Assembly (NCBI GenBank): GCA_028015205.1
Contig: CM051520.1
Span: 37,399,494-37,463,493 of the forward strand
Source of the DNA: Mytilisepta virgata
Lineage: Eukaryota > Mollusca > Bivalvia > Mytilida > Mytilidae
DNA length: 64,000 nucleotides
Reading direction: 5' to 3'
Numbering within the stretch: the first letter of the stretch is position 1; every line of letters begins with the position of its first letter. Below, piece after piece: positions 55,006 through 64,000 of the stretch. Made by a program: the position numbers and the translations under genes. Below the pieces are notes generated by a model that searched no databases, was not told the DNA's origin, and saw only the letters and a list, made by a program, of their open reading frames with translations.

Positions 55006-58003
55006 CACAGGGGCTCGTTACAGTCGGACCGCCAAGTCAATAATGGCGTCGTTTTTATTTACAGAGTCACGTGACTTTTCATTTGAAAATGGGTCATTTT
55101 TTGTAACGTCAATCACCTGCCGGTTTTTCTGGCCATACATGACGTACGAATTGAGTTGGGTCTAGGGGATGGTATTAAACGGTTTCTGGGAATATTTTCT
55201 TTTCATATTAGTTTAAAACATATATTTTAGCGTGCTTTTCATACAAAATTTTACAATCAAAGTTGGCAATGATGCCGACGATTTCGTCACCGTTGGTCAG
55301 AAAAAGGACAATTTCTTCATTGTCAGATCTCGGGACGGGGATTTTTTAATCGGAAAAGGTCTGCTGTTCCTTTTCTCACGAACGTTTCAAATATTTATCC
55401 GCAAAACCGAGTGAAACGCAATTCGAGCGAGCTTTTTCTGTGAAAATTACGTGATAAAGGGGGATAATCAACGTTGACGTTGTCAATAAAATGTAAACAA
55501 AGAAGGTATGATGGTAGCGATCGATAAAAAAAGGAACTTTAAATAAGTTTCACGCTTGGTTGTCAAATGATAGAATAAATATGTGTCAATAAACATAAAA
55601 ACCCATATTTAAGAATAAATAATGTACCAGGGGGGAAAAGGGGGGTGGTCAGGCAGGTGCTTCCACTTACTTCTGTCATTTTCTTGTGGAGGGGTTCAGG
55701 ATCTTTCTGTTGAATGGTAGAATAAGCAGAAATGAATTTAAAATTATTTTCCATAGAAATTAACAACTGAAAGCCTGGGAAGTAGCTGAATTACTGTTTT
55801 GCAATGTAGGTCTATTTGAGTAATGACAAATGTTTATATTTTTTATTCAAAAACAGGACTGAATAATTTTTTTTCACTTTAATTTTGAAAAAAATTACTT
55901 GCTCCAATTTCTATTTAAATGGTTTGTGCATTTTGCAATGTGGAAGCTATTAAATAATGGATTTTTGTCTTTATCAGGACCTAAATTGTGAGTTTTTGGT
56001 TAAAAAGTAACAAATTACAAAAAAAGCATTGAAAAAAAAAAAGAAAATTTTATTAAAATTAAAATTACCTTTATCCATTACTCAATTGTCAAAAACTGTA
56101 AGGATCTGACATGGACAGATTTATTTTTTGCCAGCAAAACACATGAATCATATGCATATTCTTTTCAACAAAAGGAAATTTTACATTTGTACATTAAGTT
56201 ATGCCTTCCCAATCTGGTTTTTCATGAATTAATATTTATAATAAATTGATTAAGAATAATTATTATTGCTTTTTGTGTATTTGACCTATTTCACCTCCTG
56301 TAGTGCCAAAATTGGTAAAACAAAAATATACATGTGATTTTATAGACCAATTTCTCATGCTTATTATTGAAATTTGCTGACTTTCCATGTAAAAAAGTAA
56401 AAATCTGGACATGAACATGAATTAAAAATCATGAAATAACAAAATAAAATAATTTGTTTAAGAAAAACTGTAATATGGAAGTCTAACCCAAGATCCTGGA
56501 TTTTGAAATGAAAGGCAAAGCACAAAAATTAGAAATTTTCAACAGAATTTAAGATAATAGGTCAATTAACATGATTAATGCTGTATACATGTACATAACA
56601 TGGTGAAATTCATGTGAATGTAATGAATATTCTTTGAGAACACAACCAAATATAATAAAACTGAAAACTGAAAACTATTACTTGATTGAATCATAGGACT
56701 ATTCTAACTAAATAGTCTAGATGACACCAGAGGGTAAAAAAATTAAATCATAAATGAAAAGAAATTAGATAACCTTACTTAAAAAAAGTGGTTATAAAAT
56801 TTGAAGTTGTAGATATTACAAGATTACTATTTTGACAAAAATTTAAGAAATTATACACATAGAGACATATGAAAATCATACACTATTGTCCATCCAAAGT
56901 AAAACAAATACACCTAAAATATATTTTTTGATATACAATTTAAAAACAATTATTTACTAATAGTTTTCCTGTACATTGCCAATAATAATAAATAAAACTG
57001 GTAGCTCATAGGTTGAGTATTTATGCATAATTTCACAATATTGTAAAGACTAAAAGTGTTCCAACACCATTTATTCAAATTTTGTCGGTGAATTTTTTTT
57101 TTATTATCTTATTTTTAAACAAATCATCTCATCATGGATTTTTTTCTGTCCATAATGTAACCTATTAGATGAACCTGAGTAAATTTAAAAAAAAAACAAA
57201 AATGTGTATCATCAACCACTAAAATGGGAAGGGCCCAAGGCAATTTCCAGGTGACTGATCTTGAAAATAGACACTCCTTTAAAATTTTATGCAGAAAATT
57301 GAATATCCAACATAAAAAATACTTCAATCGTGTCATTATGTGAAAACAAGAAAAACACACTTCATTTCTTTGCATATTTTGATATCCCTGGATATTGAGT
57401 AAGAACTATGTAACGGAGTCTCGGGACAGCCTTTTTAACTTGAAAATGAAAGACCCGATACTATATCAATTTGCAAAAGAAAGCATTATAGGCTCCTCCC
57501 AGTGAAACGGTAAACGAGCGAGATCTGTTCATTGGCTAAAAAGTGGCAACGTGTGTCGCCGGCCATTTTGAGGTGCGCAAAAATACTCACTTTTGATGTC
57601 TCATACGTTTATAATTTTCAGTGTCAGGTGAATCCAATAGGCCAGGGTGTTAACGAAATAATTTTTACACATATTTCCATCCATGCTATTTAAAAGTCAA
57701 AAACTAGCACAACGATATTTACACATTTCACACCCGTCATGTCAATCAAAAATTCGAGGCGGGACTAAAAGCGCCATCTGGTGTAAAAAATTCTGAAATT
57801 ATCTCCACCTGTTTCTCTGTAAATAGAATGCACTAGCGTAACGGTCAAAATGGCACTTGGCGGTCCGACTGTTACAATTGACACAGTATCTCATCTGTGA
57901 CTGATCCGGCCCCGATCTATAATACCATAACATTAACAAATTATAGATCGGGGCCGAATCAGTAACAGATGACATACTGTGTCAATTGTAACGAGCCCCT
58001 GTG
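55006..58003. mobile_element. 3.0-kb inverted-terminal-repeat element, possibly hAT/P-like
   Basis: The left end is CACAGGGGCTCGTTAC and the right end is GTAACGAGCCCCTGTG. Inside these, AGTCGGACCGCCAAGT at the left pairs with ACTTGGCGGTCCGACT at the right, and the match resumes at TATTTACAGAG, for ~60 bp of imperfect arm. GTCCAAT flanks both sides (54999-55005 and 58004-58010), a possible 7-8-bp target duplication, though the host repeat is itself rich in GTCCAA. A 122-bp palindrome interrupts the right arm. No transposase ORF, so non-autonomous. Confidence 0.65.
57871..57992. repeat. 122-bp near-perfect palindrome nested in the right arm of the 3.0-kb element
   Basis: GTTACAATTGACACAGTATC is mirrored by ATACTGTGTCAATTGTAAC. 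CGGCCCCGATCTATAAT pairs with ATTATAGATCGGGGCCG around a 16-bp loop. The left arm of the host element lacks it, so it is a secondary insertion. Confidence 0.8.
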
Positions 58004-58292
58004 GTCCAATGGTTCAACTGTTTGAAGAGAAAGCAGGAAAATTCCCCCCACTGTCAACTTCAGTGAAACCGAAAAAATGACAAGATGGGCAAAACAATGA
58101 TTTCAACATTATTAATGACGTAATTTTACTAGAAATTATACATTTCAATGATATTTCAGATAAACACAACCTACCTCTTGTTGCCATAAAAGTTATTTTT
58201 GTTCCATTACAAGTAAATGGAACCACCTTGTAGCTCCACCGAGTCAAAGGTTGTCACAGGAGCTAAATTATTGTAGCTACTTGCCCTCCAAA

Positions 58293-58490
58293 TGCTACTA
58301 GTAGAGTATCTTTTTAATGTTAGCTATACACTGTCTGTGCCATGGTGGCCGTAAGCCGAAGCTCAAATAGCACAAAGGCAGTTAGTCTGAAAATCCAATA
58401 GATCAAATGTCCAATACATGCAATAGTTGAAGGTCCAACGGTCTGAAGAGGAAGTAGGACAACTCTCCCTACGGCCAACCCCCTTCACAC
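58293..58490. repeat. Copy B of the diverged direct repeat
   Basis: Matches copy A before and after its transposon, including GGTCCAACGGTCTGAAGAGG against GGTCCAATGGTTCAACTG in copy A. Confidence 0.55.
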
Positions 58491-59370
58491 ATACTGCCCT
58501 CCTTTTCAACAAATTCCACTTGCGAGACATTTTTCCCCACTTCAAAATTTTATTTCAAAACGAACCCCATCAGAGATTGGTCAACCCGACTCCTTTTGAA
58601 ATGTGACAAGACTGTGTGGAAAACTATCTATTTTAAAATTATAAACTCCCCCCAGCCCGTTTAACTTCACTTGCTCGTAATAACAACTTGGATATGTTGT
58701 TAAAATTATAAAAGACAATCAGTAGTCATTATGTTTGATGACATTTTGTTGTTAATAGTTACTATCTGGTCACCTCATTTCGTAAAATGGATTTTTCAGA
58801 ATTTGAAAGCCTTAATCAATGTGAATTGTCTAGTCACTTAGGCGTATCTTAAACAATTGAACTTGCCTAAATTGTTCAATCATGTCTTCCAGAGAAACAA
58901 AAAGATTGCACCTGAGGAATTTTTAATGTAAAAGGGAGATCATGTTCCTATGAGATTTTATGAAATTTTAAAAGTATTACAACCCCATGATGCATGAAAT
59001 ATGCACAAAGTGCATTGAGAATTATTATTTAGAATAACAGTTTTACAAATTTTAGGAATAGGTCTGAGTTGATAAATTCAAATTATTAATTTTTTGAAAG
59101 TTTCAAGTGCATTAATTTTTTCTAATATTGGAAATTCCCCACTTAGAATCATTTGTGAGGTATAAAAACATAACCTTTATAAACAACTTTACACTTTTTA
59201 TGTTTTCTTGGACGAGTCAATAAGGTTAGTTAACCAATAAAAGATTGTCTAATAATTCTAATATTTAGACTTTAAAATGTGAAAAAAGCCAGTTTATGAC
59301 AATGTATGAACTGAGGTGTCCAGACAATAATTGTCTGTCAAAGACTAAGAATTATTTATTAAAACTAGTC
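58491..59370. other. Stretch without recognised features
   Basis: AT-rich with no supported gene or repeat. Confidence 0.3.
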
Positions 59371-60900
59371 GAAAAAGCCCCGCGTCATATCCCCGCCCTA
59401 CTCTTGTGTTTTTGAAATCAATACAATCCAAACTAGTGCTGTTGCTATAGTGATTCCAAATATATATGGTTGCCAAGTAGAAATCACAAATAAAGTAGTC
59501 TTTCAGGAAATTTACGAAAATTGGAATTGCATATTTTTAAATTCAACTGATCTAGACTAGTCTTAAAGATAATATGATCCAAAAAAATCTAAAGTTGCTA
59601 AGTAAAATTCCAAAAATAATCATCTTAGACACTTTCAGGAAATTTACCAAAATTAGAATTGCAAATTTTTGAAATCCATTAAAAAAAAAGAAGTGCTGTT
59701 GGTATACATGTAGCGATTTCAAATATATATAAAAAAATTCCGAAACCTTCAGCACAATTTACATTAGTAGTACAATTACTAAGCCAACTTTCAGTTCTGT
59801 ATTCCAAATAACATGAGAGTTGCATGACAAAGGAATAATGTATCCTAACGCTACCTGTGTAGCCCGACCCCCAGGGGCACTATTCAGATTCAAGAACATT
59901 TGGCACAATCTACATTGGCAGGGCAATTACTAATCCAACTTTCAGTTCCATATTTCAAATGACGTGAGAGAAGTTGCACAACAAAGGAATAATGTACCCT
60001 TAGGCCCCCTGTATACCTCGGCACCCAGGAGCGGTATTCAAATTCTGAAACCTTTGGCACAATCTACATTGGCAGGGCAATTACTCAGCCAACTTACAGT
60101 TCCATATTGAACAGATATTTCATGTTAATAAGGGGTATTTGCGAAAAATACCAGTCGAGAGAATGTTAAATTTCACAAGCCGTAAGGCAAGGGAAATTCA
60201 TTCTCAAGACTGGTATTTTTAGCAAATACCCCTCAAGAACATGCTATATCTGTTTAATTACACCGAATGTTAACGTACAAAACGCATTGATGATCGTGAC
60301 ATTACAAGCGTCCAGTCGGATAGAGTATTTTTTGGCAAATACCACGGCAGAGAGGGTAAAAAAGGCATATCCTTTTTGCATATACCCCGGCGCTGTTTAA
60401 AAATGAACGATATTCATTTGATAAAAGTAAATTGGTGAAAAATACACTGGCTATCAACCAATCAAAACCCAGGATTCTTACATAAGGTGTAATTATCCAA
60501 ATAATCTGAGAGGAGTTGCGCAACAAAGGAATAATGTACCCTTAGGCTGTCTGTGTAGCCCGGCCACCAGGGGCACTATTCAAATTCCAAAACCTTTGGC
60601 ACAATCTACATTGACAGGGCAATGACTGAGCCAACTTTCAGTTCCTTATTCAAAATAACTTAAGAGGAGTTGTGTGACAAGGGAATAATGTACCCTCAGA
60701 CTCTCTGTGTAGGCCGGCCCCCAGGGGCACTATTCAAATTCTGAAACCTTTGAAACAGTCCCCACACACAGTGCAATCAGTGACCCAAGTTTCATCTTTC
60801 TACATCCAGTGGTTACTGAGATTATCCTGGACATTACTAACGTACGTCAAACAGCAAAACAATATCCTCGCTCTTCGTTGAAGTGCGGGGATAATCAACT
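59371..60900. mobile_element. Element with ~150-160-bp core repeats, interrupted by a hairpin element
   Basis: Core units begin near 59790, 59939, 60094 and 60637 (TTTCAGTTCCATATT, GGAATAATGTACCCT, GGGGCACTATTCAAATT). Subtracting the ~385-bp insertion, spacings are 149-158 bp. The likely ends carry ATCCCCGCC (near 59389) and its inverse GCGGGGAT (near 60885). A different, shorter repeat (CTTTCAGGAAATTTACC) occupies 59430-59740. Outer limits are approximate. Confidence 0.55.
60110..60495. mobile_element. ~385-bp foldback element inserted in a core repeat
   Basis: Core sequence stops after TTCCATATT and resumes at CCAAATAATCTGAGAGG. The left third is a long hairpin (GGGGTATTTGCGAAAAATAC / GTATTTTTAGCAAATACCCC with centre AAGCCGTAAGGC). 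The right part is bounded by TAATTACACC (60256) and GGTGTAATTA (60486). Confidence 0.7.
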
Positions 60901-61204
60901 GGAAATCAATAGTGTCCAATTTTCTTATTCACATGTAACAATAATCTTAATTGGTTTCCTAACATTTACTTGTCTTCACTTTGTTTTCACCTGTCAAACA
61001 ATAATTTGAACCTAATACCCAGTAAATTTTATCCATGAAAAGTATATTAACCAAATGAAGTAGATTTATATTGTAACATAAAACCTCTTTTACCTACTGA
61101 CTTCCAAAGACTAAATAATCCTCAAAGTCATTCTGTTAATTAAAGCCTGTTTGGAAAATTGGGATGAGTTTAAAATACATGAAGTATATCGAAGTGGGGG
61201 AGAC

Positions 61205-61975
61205 ATTATATGGGCTCCGCCATGGGACATGGCAGTCGCCCTATAGTAATCAATCTTGTCTGTCTGTCAGCATTTCCTTTGTCATACGATAACTTAAGAT
61301 TGCCTTTACAGATTTTTATGATTTGTATACACAATATTGGACTTGACCAAAGGAAGGTCCCCTTCGGTTTTGAGGAAAATCGGACAACAATTTTTGGGAC
61401 AAAATTAGTTTTTATATGAAAAAATGCATATTTTGAGAATTAACCTTATGTCGTATGACAACTTCAGATTGCCTTCACAGATTTTCATAAATTTTATACA
61501 CAGTGTTGAACATGATCAGAGGAAGGTCCCTTTTGATTTTTAGGAAAATCTGGGAAAAAAATTGGGGGAAAACCTTAGTTTTATATGAAAAAATGCATAT
61601 TTTGAGAATTAACATTATGTTGTATGATAAGTTCAGATTGCCTTCACAGATTTTCATAAATTTTATACACAGTGTTGGACATGGTCAAAAAAGGGTCCCT
61701 TTTGAATTTAAGGAAAATTGGGAAACACTTTTTGGGGGAAAACTTAGTTTTTATATGAAAAAAAAACATATTTTGACAATTACATGTACCACTAAGTTGT
61801 ATGATAACTTAAGATTGGCTTCACAGATTTTCATAAATATTATACACAGTGTTGGACATGATCAATGGAAGGTCACTTTTGATTTTGAGGAAAATCAGAT
61901 AACACTTTTTGGGCAAAAACTTTGTTTTTATATGGAAAAAGGCAAATTTTGAGAATTTAGCTTCATGCTTTTTCA
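61205..61975. repeat. Four ~170-bp core repeats
   Basis: GATAACTTAAGATTGCCTT-type starts lie near 61289, 61458, 61627 and 61802 (spacings 169, 169, 175), each with ATTTTATACACAGTGTTGGA- and GGAAGGTCCCTTTTGA-like words. A TCTTGTCTGTCTGTCAG microsatellite-like stretch precedes them. Because the period is close to a multiple of three, long ORFs with a ~56-residue repeat appear by chance. Confidence 0.75.
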
Positions 61976-62567
61976 TAGATAAAATGAATGTATGAAATCA
62001 CAACTAGATTTTGAAGTGTTTTTGATTCCCATGAGTTCAATCACACAAGCCGGCAGGGCTCTTATTGACATTGCCAGTATTCTAGTTGGGAGATGAGTTG
62101 GTAGCGGAGTGCATTCACTTGGATTTGGTCTGAACATCTGATTGATGATCATAACATCTCTCACAATATGTTTGTAATGTACAATATTTATACACGAGGG
62201 TTGTCAGCAGTACTGTAATTATTGCATTTTATTTTTTTGGCAGACAGGTTTTTTTCTAAAATCAGCACACAAAGCAGGGAAAATGGTCACAATTTGGTAC
62301 TGAGAAGTTAAAGAAAATTATGCTTAAGAGATTTGTTTATAATATCCTACTTGCAAATGTTTTTGTAGCGGGACATGCTTGCCCTTGTTCCAAAGCATTT
62401 TATGTCACTCTCAGTTGCAGGAATTTACATTGTCAGACTTTGGTTTATGCATTGTCTGCTAATTATAAGTGCCCCACAAACTTCGGCAACTGATTTCTTA
62501 ATGAATTATGGGTACAATTTTCATTTCACCATCCAATAAAAATGTGTGAGTCTTCCAAGGAAGACAT
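61976..62567. other. Stretch without recognised features
   Basis: AT-rich. No gene-like or repeated structure seen. Confidence 0.3.
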
Positions 62568-63653
62568 GTGTCGCCTGCGGACAACAATTTTTACAAAAGA
62601 TATTAAAATGTTCTAAAACTGAAATATATATGCACACCTTTGCACTAAGGTTAATGCACAGAGAAAGTTTCATCAAATTGCTTCGAGTGGTTATGGAGTA
62701 GTTGAGGATAGAAGTTTTCAACCCCCCCCCCCCCTTTTTTTTTTTTAAAAATGTCAATTTTTACCAAAAATAGAATTAAAATTTTCTAAAAATGAAATAT
62801 ATATGCACATCTGTGCATTAAGGTTAATGCACAGAAAGTTTCATCAAATTCCTTTGAGCGGTTATGGGGTAGTTGAGGATAGCAGTTTTGACCCCCCCCT
62901 TTTTGGGTTCAAAAAATGTCAATTTTTACAAAAAAAATTTTAATTTTTCTAAAAATGAAATAAATATTCACACCTGTGCATTTAGGGTAGTGCACAGAGA
63001 AAGTTTAATCAAATTCCTTTGAGCGGTTACTTAGTAGTTGAGGATAGAAGTTTTGCCCCCCCCCCCCTTTTTTTTTTGCAAAAATGTCATTTTTTACAAA
63101 AAAAAATTTAAAATTTTCTAAAAATGAAATATATATGCACACCTGTGCATTAACGTTAATGCACAGAGAAAGTTTCATCAAATTCCTTTGAGCAGTTATG
63201 GAGTAGTTGAGGATAGAAGTTTTGCCCCCCTTTTTTTGCAAAAATGTCAATTTTTACCCCAAAAAAATTTAAAATTTTCTAAAAAGGAAATATATATGCA
63301 CACCTGTGCATTAACGTTAATGCACAGAAAAAGTTTCATCAAATTCCTTTGAACAGTTATGGAGTAGTTGAGGATAGAAGTTTTGCCCCCCTTTTTTTGC
63401 AAAAATGTCAATTTTTACCCCAAAAAAATTTAAATTTTCTAAAAATGAAATATATATGCACACCTGTGCATTAAGGTTAATGCACAGAGAAAGTTTCATT
63501 AAAATCCTTTGAGCGGTTTACGAGTAGTTGAGGATAGAAGAAAAGTGTGACGACGCAAGATGCAAGATGACGCAAGACGCAAGATGACGCAAGACGCAAG
63601 ACGACAGATAGTGATCCCTATGTGTCGACCATGCGTTCCGCAGGCGACACAAA
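62568..63653. mobile_element. 1.1-kb element with TGTGTCGCCTGCGGA inverted ends and ~165-bp core repeats
   Basis: TGTGTCGCCTGCGGA at the left end is inverted as TCCGCAGGCGACACA at the right end. Between them are about five and a half core repeats (GAAATATATATGCACAC near 62622, 62795, 63126, 63289 and 63446, with a variant near 62961; spacing 157-173 bp). Each has GAGTAGTTGAGGATAGAAG followed by a C-run and T-run. The last core repeat is followed by a GACGCAAGAT minisatellite (63548-63605). This is the same plan as the pearl-like elements, with different sequence. Confidence 0.75.
63548..63605 (+). repeat. GACGCAAGA(T) minisatellite
   Basis: Repeats of GACGCAAGA and GATGACGCAAGACGCAAGA follow directly after the last core repeat. 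Confidence 0.8.
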
Positions 63654-64000
63654 AACCATCTGATGCAAGATGTCAGATTTGTGTTGAATGCCAGGATTCC
63701 TTCTTAGAACACCTAGAGCAATGCTTATTTCTGACTGGTACATTTAAAAAAATATTCAATGGAAATCTCAATACAATTTTATCTGTAATAACTTGGAAGT
63801 AAAAATGGATAGATTGATCAGAGGCAATTAAGGGTTTACATGTAACTATAGTTCTATAGGGGTTTTAGAATTTAATTTATAGTGAGTATAAATGAAAATC
63901 ATTCTGATTTTGTTTTATTGTAGAAGCAGCAGAATGATATATTTTGAAAGAATTACAATTCAAAGTTAATATTTTGCTTTGGAGAACTATGAGCACTGCA
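63654..64000. other. Right edge, no recognised features
   Basis: AT-rich sequence without repeat or gene support. Confidence 0.3.

Noticed and set aside
61503..61952. 149-codon ORF on + with a ~56-residue repeat
   Set aside because: Produced by core repeats whose 169-bp length is near a multiple of three. Neighbouring units are out of frame and the upstream unit has stops.

Overview
The window is nuclear DNA of a metazoan, most probably a bivalve mollusc. It is AT-rich, carries intron-containing genes with GT-AG junctions, has vertebrate-like cytosolic tRNA sequences, and is full of mobile elements with ~160-bp internal repeats of the kind known from oysters and mussels ('pearl'/Helentron-type elements). 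Nothing in it looks bacterial or viral.

Layout. (1) 1-19,870: a tandem array of a ~1,023-bp unit, open at the left edge of the window. Each unit holds a tRNA-His(GTG) gene on + and a tRNA-Lys(CTT) gene on -, in convergent order. Sixteen units are visible. The array is broken twice: at 5,596-7,493 by a 1.9-kb element with terminal inverted repeats, and at 9,729-11,411 by a full-length processed retrocopy of an mRNA with an intact 314-codon ORF, inserted inside a tRNA-Lys gene with a 13-bp target duplication. Units 9-15 show a dimeric (2,046-bp) higher-order repeat. The last unit is degenerate, and the array ends close to the first exon of the next gene. (2) 19,957-42,443 (+): an RSRC2-type gene (arginine/serine-rich coiled-coil protein 2, linked to pre-mRNA processing), 8 coding exons, 475 codons, with a ~10.3-kb first intron filled by transposons. 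(3) 45,372-48,664 (-): a two-exon Tctex1-domain dynein light chain gene (DYNLT5/TCTEX1D1-like, 222 aa), convergent with RSRC2. (4) 48,665-64,000: no gene that I can support. This part holds dispersed elements, including a 3.0-kb inverted-terminal-repeat element with a nested palindrome (55,006-58,003) and four blocks of ~150-175-bp core repeats.

The dominant mobile theme is a family with conserved ends (5' AGCTCACCTGG hairpin plus GTC-rich microsatellite; 3' CAGGTGAGCGATACAGGCTC hairpin ending CTCTAG) inserted in T-runs, with variable ~160-bp core repeats. At least eleven full or partial copies lie in the introns and flanks. One copy sits inside another repeat whose other monomers supply an empty site.

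All exon limits were set by reading frames and splice signals by eye. No alignment or folding program was run.
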